Part shown: positions 53,643-64,000 of the stretch, piece by piece
How positions within the stretch are numbered: the stretch's first letter is position 1
How the letters are laid out: every line of letters starts with the position of its first letter
Assembly: GCA_009801085.1 (NCBI GenBank)
Contig: VNWV01000001.1
Coordinates: 6,882,001-6,946,000, forward strand
Direction: 5' to 3'
Length of the DNA stretch: 64,000 nt
Source: Lasiodiplodia sp. COLG20
Lineage: Eukaryota; Ascomycota; Dothideomycetes; Botryosphaeriales; Botryosphaeriaceae
Position numbers and translations under genes: made by a program
The notes under the pieces: model-generated
The model's input: the letters and a program-made list of their open reading frames with translations, nothing else
The model's database searches: none
What the model was told of the DNA's origin: nothing

Positions 53643-54720
53643 ATGAGGTCGCGCTTATTCTCGACGCTGCGCGCATTGCAGCATGAGAACCCTTTGGTAA
53701 GGAGACACAACTTTCTCACTTGAACAAAATTGATTGATTGGATGCATAGGGTCTCCCGCGCTCCGGTGCGCCGCCGCAGATCCCGCGCATGCAGCGCGGT
53801 CTACCGCAGAAGCGCAATATCAGAGATGTAAATAAAGTCGTCGCTGTTTCATCTGCAAAGGGTGGAGTTGGCAAGTCGACAATAGCCGGTAAGCAGCCAT
53901 GATCGAAAATCTTCTTGAGAATTCTAATCTGATTTTCACCAAGTTAATCTCGCTCTTTCCTTTGCCCGCCGCGGTCTGCGAGCCGGCATTCTCGACACCG
54001 ACATCTTCGGCCCCTCCATCCCCACCCTCCTCAATCTCTCCGGAGAACCAAGACTATCAGCCAGTCAGTCAACCCTTCCCAATCGCCCCCTATCCGAAAA
54101 CAGCAAACTGATCTCTCAACCCCCCAGACAACCAACTCGTCCCCCTCTCCAACTACGGCGTCAAATCCATGTCAATGGGCTACCTCGTCGGCGAAGACGC
54201 CCCCGTCGTCTGGCGCGGTCTGATGGTCATGAAAGCGCTCCAACAACTGCTCCACGAAGTCGACTGGGGCGGACTGGACGTGCTGGTCCTCGACCTGCCG
54301 CCGGGGACCGGCGACGTGCAGCTGACCATCACGCAGCAGGTGGTGCTGGACGGCGCCGTCATCGTCTCGACGCCGCAGGACATCGCCCTCAAGGACGCCG
54401 TCAAGGGCGTCAACATGTTCCGCAAGGTCTCGGTCCCCTTGCTCGGCGTCGTCGAGAACATGGCGACCTTCCACTGCCCGCACTGCCACGCCGAGACGCC
54501 CATCTTCACGTCCGCGTCGGCGGGGACGGACCACTCGTTCCACTCGCGCTTCAAGGAGCTTGGCGTGCCGTTGCTGGGTGAGATCCCGCTGCATCCGCGT
54601 ATCTGCGCTGACGCGGATCGCGGCAAGCCCAGCGTCGTGGCCGAATCGCCCGATAGCCCCAACGTGCGCGCTTTCGAGGGTGTCGCGGAGAAGGTGGCGG
54701 AGAAGATTGGGTTAGTTTGA
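53643..54720 (+). CDS. IND1: Mitochondrial Fe-S assembly ATPase Ind1 (NUBPL) for complex I
   Basis: Four exons (53643-53696, 53750-53888, 53944-54063, 54128-54720) give 301 residues. The N-terminus ([17 protein letters not shown]) is basic and free of acidic residues until position 15, as in a mitochondrial presequence. [19 protein letters not shown] and NVNKVV-like sequence precede the deviant Walker [21 protein letters not shown]. Further blocks are [35 protein letters not shown] (Walker B region), [18 protein letters not shown] and [18 protein letters not shown], whose CPHC pair binds the transferable 4Fe-4S cluster. Ind1 delivers clusters to respiratory complex I, so the organism is expected to have a classical complex I. 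The first intron separates presequence from mature protein. Confidence 0.94.
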
Positions 54721-55685
54721 GGGAGAAATATAAAAGGGGGAGAGACGGTGGTTAGGTAGGGTTGAGATTTTGGCGTGTGCGTATGGAGCTTTAGCTTTGT
54801 AGCTGTCAAAGGACGAAGCCGAGCAGTCTAGCCTTGATACTTGACCAATAACAATAACATAAAGAACCACCCGAAAGAGACTGTCTTCTATTGACGTTCG
54901 AGAGGTCTAGCTCGTAGTCTCACCGGAGGGATCAGGCAGGCTCCATCGCTCACTACGGTCTACAAGAACCAAAAAAGAAACAGCCAAGGATACATCTAGC
55001 ATGACCAACCTTACACCAACTACCTCACCTCTCACCTTCGCATACGTTATTTATGGACCATTGATACAGATAAAACCTACATACAACGAGACTTCGACCA
55101 GACGAGTGCGCCCCCGATTAATCCGCCGCCGGAGTATTCGCCACCTGATATCATGCAAAGCTCATACATAGGGCAAAACGGCCGTTTCTTGAGAGAGAAA
55201 AAGTAGAAAAGGGGGAGTACAACTTAAAGGAAGCAGCAGCAAAAGATGCTTCATGCATTTCGATGGTGATGATGATGTTTCCGTTGATTCATGCCCGACT
55301 CCAATTTTCGCGCATACCGCCCCAATTTGTTGTTTAAAGGAGACTCATGATCGAAGGGGTGTAACTGAAAAAAGAAAAAGAAAAAGGAATACCAAATGTA
55401 CAAATGAGCCCCCCATCCAGTTTCCCCACTATCCTATCCTGCATTCTCCATTCGACGTCATCTTGAAATCTTATTTGTTCGGGAGAATATCAATCGTCGC
55501 CTTCAGGTTGTTGCGCTGGCTGTGAAGTTGCAAGTCGGCTGCGCCCGGAGCATCGAAGTTGAGGAATTGCGACCATCGCGGGAGCCCATCCAAGTAGCCG
55601 TTGCCCTTCTCTAGAAGGCGATGATACGTGCTTTGTCCCACCCGGAAACCTCCACCACCACCCCCTTCTCTACCACACTCACAAA
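54721..55685. other. convergent 3' intergenic spacer
   Basis: 965 bp between the stop codons of IND1 and HSE1. Should hold both 3' UTRs. A pyrimidine-rich tract (ACCTCCACCACCACCCCCTT, 55648-55667) lies close to the HSE1 end. No gene seen. Confidence 0.5.
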
Positions 55686-58075
55686 TTAACGATAGAACCC
55701 ATCCGCATCATCCCGCACTCCTCCACCCGCCATGGCCGCCGGTTGTTGTCCCCACCTCTGCGCGGGCGCTCCAGCGTTCGGGTTGTATGCCTGGTAGCCG
55801 CCAGCACCTGCTGAGGGCGGTCCACCGGGAGCCGTACCAGCCGGCGGCAGTGTCATCGTGCTCTGGTTGAAGGCCATGTACGGGCTCTGGCCTGGCGGTG
55901 GCGTATTACCGGAAGGAGGGTACGCGCCGGGCACCGACTGCTGGTGCTGGTGCTGGGGTTGCGGCGGTTGTTGGGCGTACGGGTCGGACGGTCCCTGCGG
56001 AGTCTGGCCCGGGTAGACTGATGATGGCGAGTCGTACGAGGATTGGCGGTTAGGCTGGGGCTGGGGCGGGTAGCCTGACGCGGGAGCCTGGTCTGTAGGG
56101 ATGCCGGGAGGGGCTTGGCTGGGTTGGGGAGGATAGGCGGCATAGCCCTGCTGAGGAGGCGGCCTGGAGTCGACTGGACTGTTGGCGGCCATTTCCTGAG
56201 GAAAGGCCATGGACTGCGGTCGTCCACCCACAGGCACGCGCTGCGGCACGTATGAGAGGTCGCCATTAGCTGGCTTGGGGCTAGTCATCTGTGCGGAAGG
56301 AGGTGCTTGTCCGGGAGGGGCCATCGTGAAGGGCTGAGGTCCGTTCTGAGGAGGATATCCATAACCTTGCTCTGCTGCTGGAACGGGTGAGTAATAGCGG
56401 TCTTGAGGAGGTCCTTGCGGAGGGTAGCCTCCATATGGAGTGCTCTGAGGCGGCGGTGCGCCTGCGCCGTAGCCGTAAGGTTGGCGACCGTAACCGGGCT
56501 GCGCTGCTTGCGACATGGAAGCCTCAAGGAGGGATTCGTAATCGCGGCGTGCCTTGATGAACTTCTCGTTCAGCTGTGTGAAGTCGTCTGAAACACAATC
56601 AGTCATTGATAAACCACCCGATACAACAACTTCAACTCACCCTTCTTCTGCGAGTACTTGCCAATGAGCTCGATCAACTTCGGCCGTATCGACACAGTCT
56701 TGTGGTACAGCGAAGTGATCTCCTCATTTTCTCTCGCATCAGCACTCGAGCTAGTGCTCAACAAGGCCAACAGCTTCTCCACGTTCTTGATCTCGGCAAA
56801 GACCTCCGCTTCCATCTGAGCTTCCCTCTCCAGCTCCTCCTTGGTCGGGTCCTGCAGCTTCTCGACATAGTTGAGAGGAAAGATGCCAGTCTGTCCCCGC
56901 AGCGAGCCCTTCCACCAATCCTTGTACACAGACTCGAGCACTGCAATAATATCACCCTTGCGGAAGGCCAACTCGCCGGGTTCCGAGGGGGTGAAGTCGT
57001 AGAGAGCACGAACGCGGGAAACGGTCGCTGCTGTGGTTCCAGATGCAATAGGTTGGTGCTGCTCTGGTTCTTGGGCGGGCTGTTGTTGCGTGTTTGCTTG
57101 AGGCTGGTTGGACCTGGCGGCGGACGGCGCGGTTCCGTTTTCCTTGATGGAAAGGGCTAGAGCCATCTGTAGCTCGTCCTCCTCTTTCTGGCGGTCGGCG
57201 TCGGTGATCTGGGTCTTCTGAGGCTTCGACGGAGGTCGCAGGTTGGGGTCTAGAAAATATCAATCAGCAAGTGCCCAACAAAAGAGGGCTTACCCCACGC
57301 ACTTTGTGTCTTGAGCCTCATGTAGGCCTGCTCCATGATGCCAAGGTCAGCGTCCTTGGAGAACATCTCCGTCCACTCGCCCATCCGCTCCAGGATCTTC
57401 GCCTTGACCTGCTGGTGCGTGTTCCGGTCGTTTGCCAAGCGTAGCAGGGCATCGGTAAAGCTCCGCGAGGCCAGCTCCTTGTGAATCTTCAAGCCGCAGT
57501 TCTGCGACAATGCGTTCGCCAGCTAACCCACGAACGTAGTCCCAGCGTCAGCATCATTCTGACACGCATGTATCGAGTGTGGCATGTGAAAGGAGGGGCC
57601 ACCAACCTCAAGGGTGTATAGCTGGACATTGGCGTTGCGATGCGCCAGGCGCTTGATTAAGGCAGCAACGACATCCTTCGCCCTGCAGCCTCCCAACCAC
57701 AAGTTAGCCCTGCCCTCACCAGGGACATCCTGCGAAGGTGAGGGAGATCGTACCCGCTATCGCTGGCGCCAACTTTGTCGCAAACATCCTGCAGGTTGTC
57801 TCAGTACTCGGTCACGCGTGTGTGCGGGCGCGGGGTCGCGGGCGTACGAGTATGTATTCCCAGTTCTCGCTCGTGAGGTTCTCGTCCGTAGCTCGCACTG
57901 CACGCAAGCTCCACCGTTAGCGAATCCATTCATCGATCGAAGGGTGTGGGCGCGCGGGCAGGAGGAGGCGCGCCGTCGTTCGGTCTCCCGCTCGCCGCGG
58001 CGGCGGTGCCCGGGAAGCTGCCGCGACACACTCACCGACTACGTCGTCGAACTGGTTCGCCTGCGCGCGGAACAT
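55686..58075 (-). CDS. HSE1: ESCRT-0 subunit Hse1 (STAM)
   Basis: Seven exons (58075-58036, 57897-57848, 57788-57754, 57682-57607, 57522-57294, 57249-56641, 56587-55686) give 646 residues. The VHS domain (1-145) is spread over five exons, the shortest 35 nt: MFRAQANQFDDVV, ATDENLTSENWEYILDVCDK, AKDVVAALIKRLAHRN, VQLYTLELANALSQNCGLKI. A ubiquitin-interacting motif follows near 165-180 (EEDELQMALALSIKE). Then come an SH3 domain at about 222-280 (VRALYDFTPSEPGELAFRKG, WWKGSLRGQTGIFPLNYVE) and a GAT-like helical region to about 360. A long Pro/Gln/Gly-rich tail ends VRDDADGFYR. With Vps27 it recognises ubiquitinated cargo on endosomes for sorting into multivesicular bodies. All splice phases close, and the small exons are fixed by the conserved VHS sequence. 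Confidence 0.95.
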
Positions 58076-59140
58076 GGTTGACCGGAGCGCAAGTCGCTGT
58101 CGGAAAGCTGAGTGCGCGGGGTATCGAGGGGCGAAAGTTGCTCTAAGGTTCGAGGTTGGGGTTCGGAGGGGTTTGTTGGACTGGTGGTGTTGAAGCCTAA
58201 AGCAGGTGCTCTGGGGGCTCTCTAGTGCGAGACGTCACCGAAGGGTGGCGCCCTACCGTACTCGTACAACACGGACAACCCTGCATGCCGCGCACAAGCC
58301 TGCTTCGACCCCATCAGCAAAGCCTCCACAGCTGCGACATCTAAAAGCGCGCAGTGACTTCCTTCGAGCTCCGCGCCGCAGCCTCTAACATTGCACTGCC
58401 ATTGTGAACGCGTAACGTACAGTGGTGGCCTAATCACGAATTGCTTGACTCCGCCTCGGCATGGCTTTTACAAATAACTGCTGCCTCGTGCACCGCATTT
58501 TAAGATCGTCAAGTACGTATTCGTGTACATGCTCAAATTCGCATTGACTGCAAAACCGAGGAACACAACAAGTTCGGATACTCAGCCAAAATCCACATGA
58601 AGAATGCCTGACGAAGCATATCGAAGGCAAAAGAGAGTTCCATTACATTCAGCCGCTGTTCGTTTCCGTGCTCGTCGACCCGCATAACCGGTCCCAATTT
58701 CCCTTTCCACCAAACCGTGAAAGAAAAACTGGACGAACATGGAATACCAGGGGCGACTTGTGGATATTAAGAGAGAAAACCCTGATTTCGTCGGGGGTGA
58801 TGATAATGTGGCACCAGGGTTGTATCTACAGAGATGATGATGGGGGTTGGGGGAATGACTACCGCATAATGAAAAAGATGTAAAAAAGACTTGGAATCCC
58901 GAGAAGATGCACGCCTTCAAGCCAAACGCCCTCCCACAGTCCTGATATTCCCCCCTCTCTTCCCTTTCCCTCCGTCCAAGAAAAATTAATAAGAAAAGAT
59001 TTTTGCCGCCGTAGTTCCACCCTCCCACGTAACGGACCCTAATAACAACTCCAGAACGCAATGACGACGGCGTGAATCGCCAAATCAATTGCACTGCAAG
59101 ACCCCCCCTCCCAAACCAGCGTAGCACCCTAAAAGGTCGT
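58076..59140. other. promoter region of HSE1 and 3' region of next gene
   Basis: 1.06 kb on the same-strand spacing between two minus-strand genes. No supported gene. About 58870-59140 is the probable 3' UTR of the F-box gene. Confidence 0.5.
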
Positions 59141-62100
59141 CTAGGCCTCGACGGAAACCTCAGCAGACGCGCCAGCCGACATGTGAGACGACGAATCGTT
59201 ATCCTCAGCACCGGCCTCGGCATCGCTGATGTTGTCGTTGCCGTTATTGCTGCTCTCGTCACCCGTGTTCTCGGCTTCCCGAGAATCATGTTCTTCTCCC
59301 TGCTCTGAGCCAGGACTTGCGTTCTCAGCGCTGTTCTCTGTCATGAGGGTTTGCTGGCTCCCAGCTTGTGCATCGTCCATGAGAACCGGCGAGGCTCTGG
59401 CGGTCGTAGGGACTGCAACCTCCGGTTCCTGCGCTCCCAGGATGGCTTCCACGAGCGCCTTGCCGTCCATGGCATCGCCGGCAGCGGCGCCCATTGCCGA
59501 ACTCTCGGCACGAGGTCCTTCTTCGGGGAACAAGTTCGGATACTGGTCCTGCGGATGAGTCAAAGAAGGTGTCGATAAAGGCGCCGGGGCAGCGACTTCG
59601 ATATGACGAACTCCTTCGCCCTCAAATTCAGATGTTGCTGCATCTTCGACCAGGAACTCGTTCTGTTCGAAAAGAGACCCGCCGACGTCGAGGAAGTCCC
59701 GGAAGAACTCTCCCACAGCCAGTGCCATTTCATCAGCCCTAACGAGAGCTTCGGCTTCTTTAGCCCGACGTTCGGCTTCCGCCAACTCCTTGAGACGGGC
59801 AGCTTGGCGCTCAGCATCGCGGCGGCACAGCGTCTGAACACGAGGCTTCATCGAACAGACCGGGCAGTGGTAGTGGGTAGAGCAGTACGCGCACGGGCAC
59901 GGAGGGTTGACGTTCAAACAGCCCTAGAGAACGGGTTAGCTCAAATATTACAAGAGAAAAAGACGGATATCAACTCACATCGCAGACCAAGACGCCGCAG
60001 TCGCCGCACTCCCTCATACCAGCGTTGCAGCGCGGTCGACAGTCACCGACCGGCCGAAGCTGCTGGCAGAAGTAAGCGCCGCACCCTCGCCATTGTACCG
60101 GGTGGCGTGGTGTGCCTGGCAAAGGAAGCCTCATGCGCGCCCGTTCCATTTCCGCAATCCTCTTGCCCAAAGCGTACTGCTGGGCATCGTTGGGCGCCTT
60201 ACCCTTAGCCCACGGGGACAATGAACGCGGCGAGCGGTTTTCGGAAGCGCTGAGGGCACGGGGACGCGAAGAGAATGGAACACCCGAAGATCCTTCGACC
60301 AAGTTCTTCAAAGCCGGAATAGAGTTTGACATGTCGGATTCTTCTTCGTTGGGATTCGAGGTGAAGAGGAACGACTTCGTTATACTCCGAAGGTCCGGAT
60401 TGGACGAAGAATGAGAATCCGTTGAATCCTGGATTTCCATCGCGCTCGACTGTTCTGCACGCTGGCTCGGTGGCACATATGCAGGTATGTGCAAATCAGG
60501 ATACGACACGGGTAATGTTGTTGGAGTATGCGCCCTCAAGTATTCCCGCTCAAGGTGCAGCTCTCGGTAACCGCACTTACGTACCTTCAGACCCCGGAAG
60601 TCATGCTCCTTGCACAGCGGCTTCTTGCACGCTTTGCAGGCGACCTTCCACCGGAACGTGCGGTAACAGTCGTGGCATAAGCTGCGGGGGCATGTCGATG
60701 CCTGGAGGTCTAAGTGATCTTGCTGAAGATACGGCACGATATCCACATGCTCGCCCAGCACATGTTCGTAGAGAGTGGCGTTCTTGAGCTCCCGTATCAA
60801 TTCTGGTGACCGCAGAACTGACATGAAATCCGCATCCTCGAATTGCTGGCCCTTTGGCAGCGGTGTAGCGCGTATCCTGTCAGCTCCTCTGCCACCAACG
60901 CCGGGTCCCAATACTACTATTCCTCCGCCACCGGAAAATACCGGTTCTACGCAGCACCAGTTCATATTGAGCTTGGGCGGAGTCGATACGTTCATGACAG
61001 CTAGCGGATTCCCTCCATGAAGCGGTCCCGGCTCATCAGAATCGGAAGCATCGTCGTCCGAGGCTAGTTCAGTCATTAAGTTCGGGGATCTTGTCGCGCC
61101 CGGTGCCCACCAGAAACGATTACTTATCTTCCTCTCTTCTTCCTCTGCGGCGTTCTGTTGGGAATTGGACTGTACATTACTCGACGCGATCACTCCAAGG
61201 TTGGTCAGCGTTCCAAAGGCCTGGCTGGTGAAGGCACGATTTGTCCGTCTCCTCTTCCGCGGAATTGGCCTGTTGAACGCACAGCTCGCACACAACGTCT
61301 TCCTGCAACCCATGCAGTGCATCCGGATGCTGCACTGCTCGCACCTCTCCAGGATGGCATCTCCGCACTGATCGCACTTGATGTCGTCCACGAAAATCCG
61401 ATGGCTCCTCCGGAGGTGTGCAGGCATATCCTTTCCTTCTCCCCTGTGCGGCCATCCAGTGCGCGTGCCGAGCGGCTCCCCATCGTGTCCACTCTCCGCA
61501 TCCTCCCACATCCTTCCATCAGAATGAGCGGGCGGGTTGTCCGAGTCCGGCGGTCCTATCCTGTTCCCCGAGCGCCACAACCTGTCGAAAGGAACCCACA
61601 CTTCGTTCGTCCCGGGAGCCGCACGGCCGGAGTAGTAGTCCTTCCTCCTGAAGCAACGGCCGCCCGGGGTCGTGCACCACATTGTATCCGTCCAGATGCC
61701 GAGCTGGTGGCAGATCTCGATGAGCTGGTGGGTGGGCTCCGAGTCCGAGTCGCGCCGCATCAGGGACGAGGGCAGGTAGGGCCGGCGGCGGTGGTGGCGG
61801 CAGCGGTAGGTGTACAGACTCCGCAGGGCCAGCTCGCTCGTCTTGGCCCACGGGCTGCCCGGGTGCACGTACGGCTCTAGGAAGGGCACCAGGTGGTACT
61901 TGATCGAGACGTTCTTGCAGCCGCGCACGCTGAGGTGCTGCAGCGTGTGCACTCGCGGCTCCAGCACGCGCGACACCAGCCGCACGCCGGACACGGCCGT
62001 GTTGCAGAGATCCAGGCTCGTCAGCCGTGTGCCGAACGGAACCACCACCTGTATTAGCAGCGCGTCCAGGGCGTACTGCTTGGCGTTGCGCGCTGGTCCA

Positions 62101-62447
62101 TCAAGTCCATCACCGTCCGGGTTGTTGACGCCCAGGGCGGGCTGGGGCGCGCGGAAACTCAGAGTCCGCCATGCCAGCGGGTATTCGGCCAGGAAGCATC
62201 GCAGGTGGCGCGAGGTGTGGAACAGGTCGATGAGCGAGCGCGTGGGCAGCGAGGCCAGGAGGCTTTCGGCGATAGTCGGATGCGTCGTCAGGACGCTCTC
62301 GAAACGGCTCTTGGGGGCCGGCTTGCGGGGCGTGGATGGCGAGATCGTGGCTGAAGGCATGACGGCCACCGCACTCGGAGTTTGGTCGTGTGAGGGCGCG
62401 CCGAAGAGGTTTGACGGTGAGGCGACGGGAAGTGTGAGAGCCTCCAT
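59141..62447 (-). CDS. Large F-box-like/LRR protein with three Cys-rich zinc-binding regions
   Basis: Two exons (62447-59979, 59923-59141) give 1083 residues. Start at MEALTLPVASPSN; the frame is open further upstream but has no ATG. An F-box-like segment at about 55-95 (ESLLASLPTRSLIDLFHTSR, HLRCFLAEYPLAWRTLSF) is followed by LRR-like strands (LTSLDLCNTAVSGVRLVSRV, LQHLSVRGCKNVSIKYHLVP). Then come three Cys clusters: CDQCGDAILERCEQCSIRMH with CMGCRKTLCASC; CHDCYRTFRWKVACKACKKP with CKEH; and CGAYFCQQL, CRPRCNAGMRECGDCGVLVC, CPCAYCSTHYHCPVC, the last crossing the intron. The remainder is a coiled coil and an acidic Ser-rich tail. It is plausibly a substrate adaptor of an SCF ubiquitin ligase. 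The Cys clusters could bind zinc and contact substrate or nucleic acid. I know no named homologue. Confidence 0.8.
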
Positions 62448-62822
62448 GTCGGCGGCGAACTGCACGGCGTCAGGCGGGCGGAAAGGGTCCTCTCGTCGCA
62501 GAGGCGGCGGCGGAGTGCAGGTGCTCAGGCGGGCATGTAGGCGGAAAGGGCGTGGGTGAGTTGACTCCTTGTGGGCGGTGGTGCTGCAGGTCGGCGTGTT
62601 CTGTGGTGATTTGCGTCGTCGCACGCGCCCTATGGTTCTACCAAGGCTCCCCGGCCCGCATCCAGACTTAGAAAGACTGAGAGCACACTCCAAGGGGCAC
62701 CGACGCCGCACAGCAGACAAGACATTCACCAACTTCTACCTACTACAGTAGCCCAATCCAGCAGCGAGGACCAGAGCCGCATCCGCGCAACGGCCGGTCT
62801 CTCGCTTTCGCCGCCGGCAGCC
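62448..62822. promoter_or_regulatory. promoter/leader region of the F-box gene
   Basis: 375 bp between the DPH2 stop and the F-box-gene start, same strand. It must hold the 3' UTR of one and the promoter of the other. No motif stands out. The open frame continues through part of it by chance of high GC. Confidence 0.4.
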
Positions 62823-64000
62823 TCACCTAATCTCCGCACCGTCCCCAACAACGTATCCCCTCGCCAGTCCGCCTCTGCCCTCCTCAATCCGCGCGCCCCT
62901 TTGCGCCCCCTCTTCCTCGGCCTCATCGGCTGCCTGCGTATCGAAGTCGCTGCCGAGCCCCTGCCACGTCCGCTGGCTCCGCAGGAATTCGGCGCCCGGC
63001 GACACCACGCCACCAATCTGCGCGACGTCGCCGTTTGCACGCTTGATAAGGGAGTGCCCGGCCTTGCTGGCCCCGTTGATCTGCGCAGCGCCCTGCCGCT
63101 CGCTCGCCGTCGATGCCGCCGCTGTCGCACGCATTGGCCGCGCATGTGAGACATAGCGGCCGGTGCGGAGGTCGAACTCTGGCGGCGCCGATTCCTCTTC
63201 AGAATCCCACCCCTCTCCCGTTGCGTCGCCTGCCGCATCGCCCTGCCCCTCATCCGCCTGCGTCTCAACATCTGCCTTCGCCTCTGCCTTCGCCTTGAGC
63301 ACTGCCTGGAAATCGCCCGTCCATTCCCCTGTCCACACGCGCTCTGAGTCATCCTGTAGAGTGAGCTGCAGCTCGAATGGTGTGATGATGGGTTTCCAAA
63401 AATCCTTGCTCTCGATCAAACTACTCTCCCAACACCCAATGACGACCCAACCGCCGACTTCGGAGAAGTTAGCCACCTTGGCCGCATTGATCTTGCCAAC
63501 TACGAATGTGTAGCTCTTCTTGCCCGCCGCCGCAATCATTTCCTTGACGTGATCCACAATGTGCAGGTAGTTCTTGACCGACAGAGTGTTGATCAAGATA
63601 CCAAACACAGGCTCCACACTGAGACGTGTCAGGAGGGCGTAACGGCGACGCAGGGTCTGCGCTGACGAAGCGAGCAGTGCTTCTGTAGGCTTAGATGTGT
63701 CCGTGGGGTATATATGTATGGCACCGACGCGGGACGAGAGCGTCAGGAGCAGCGAAGTTGGCGGATCGGAAACATGGAAGAGCTGATAGTCTCTGAGTGC
63801 CGATTGATCCTCCTTGACCTCGTCCGGCACACTTCTGTTCGGCAATGGAGAGGACGGGTCGTGGACGATCTCTGTGAGGAAGAGCGCGGTGTAGCCCTCG
63901 CCCTGTAGTCTTTCGAGTAGCGGCGAGAGATAATGCGAGTAAGGTATATCTGCCATCAGCACAATCTTCTGGTCCTTCTCCGGGTACGTCTGCTTAAAGA
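62823..64000 (-). CDS. DPH2: Diphthamide biosynthesis protein 2 (3' part)
   Basis: The last 392 codons of a gene whose start lies beyond the right edge. The visible frame begins FKQTYPEKDQKIVLMADIPY, continuous to the edge. Family blocks are IHIYPTDTS, LRRRYALLTRLS, FGILINTLSVKNYLHIVDHV, KKSYTFVVGKINAAKVANFS, GGWVVIGCWESSLIESKDFW and KPIITPFELQLTLQ, i.e. domains 2-3 of Dph2, including the GCW-E region near a cluster ligand. With Dph1 and an Fe-S cluster it transfers the 3-amino-3-carboxypropyl group of SAM to a histidine of elongation factor 2. The C-terminal 150 residues are acidic and low-complexity, as usual in fungi, with WQGLGSDFDTQAADEAEEEG near the end. Confidence 0.93.
   Translation of the reverse strand, partial: FKQTYPEKDQKIVLMADIPYSHYLSPLLERLQGEGYTALFLTEIVHDPSSPLPNRSVPDEVKEDQSALRDYQLFHVSDPPTSLLLTLSSRVGAIHIYPTDTSKPTEALLASSAQTLRRRYALLTRLSVEPVFGILINTLSVKNYLHIVDHVKEMIAAAGKKSYTFVVGKINAAKVANFSEVGGWVVIGCWESSLIESKDFWKPIITPFELQLTLQDDSERVWTGEWTGDFQAVLKAKAEAKADVETQADEGQGDAAGDATGEGWDSEEESAPPEFDLRTGRYVSHARPMRATAAASTASERQGAAQINGASKAGHSLIKRANGDVAQIGGVVSPGAEFLRSQRTWQGLGSDFDTQAADEAEEEGAQRGARIEEGRGGLARGYVVGDGAEIR

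Noticed and set aside
62448..62732. N-terminal extension of the F-box protein
   Set aside because: The frame is open but contains no ATG. The sequence is Arg/Pro-rich and not protein-like.
1..64000. tRNA, rRNA or CRISPR features
   Set aside because: I looked for B-box-like GTTCGANTC sequences with matching A-boxes and for regularly spaced repeats, and found none. CRISPR is not expected in a fungal genome.

Overview
The window is nuclear DNA from a filamentous ascomycete (Pezizomycotina, probably a Dothideomycete). Genes are split by short introns of about 50-190 nt with GTRNGT donors. The products are typical of this group: NPC1, HBS1, IND1, BFR2/AATF, HSE1, a Kap123-type importin, a GtaA-type glutaminase, a Dal5-type permease, DPH2 and an ankyrin protein with a fungal NLR-type N-terminal module. 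All gene models were spliced by eye; exon sums and phases close in frame for every gene called as CDS with confidence of 0.5 or more.

Left part (1 to about 17 kb) is an accessory-looking region. It holds the 5' edge of a minus-strand gene, a 208-bp palindromic MITE-like element, a small membrane protein, a Dal5-family permease, a long gene-poor stretch with a possible copia-type LTR relic, a Ser/Thr-rich type I membrane protein divergent from a GT25 glycosyltransferase, and a ten-exon gene that fuses a serine-hydrolase (SesB-like) domain to a fungal N-terminal helical domain and an ankyrin-like region. A decayed extra copy of that helical domain lies just upstream.

The middle (17 to 47 kb) is mostly housekeeping: a CDF metal transporter with two DxxxD sites, NPC1 sterol transporter, a DUF2433 phosphoesterase-like protein with an RGG tail (containing a GC-AG intron and a 9-nt first coding exon), a Kap123-type importin, an RGG/low-complexity protein, GtaA glutaminase, a Gfd2-like DEDD exonuclease-domain protein and the ribosome-rescue GTPase HBS1.

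A second relic region (47 to 51.8 kb) holds a DUF3176-like pseudogene whose nonsense codons all fit C-to-T or G-to-A changes at TpA sites, as expected of repeat-induced point mutation (RIP). It also holds a decayed hypothetical gene with a truncated paralogue beside it, and a second palindromic element of the same family as at 1.2 kb. Short copies of the element's end lie at 9.2 kb and 51.05 kb; the latter sits exactly where the truncated paralogue breaks.

The right part (51.8 to 64 kb) is again housekeeping: BFR2 and IND1 transcribed divergently from a 198-bp spacer, HSE1 (ESCRT-0), a large F-box/Cys-rich protein and the 3' part of DPH2. There is no operon-like organisation. Neighbouring genes act in separate processes: vesicle sorting, complex I assembly, ribosome biogenesis and rescue, nuclear import, sterol and metal transport, and diphthamide synthesis.
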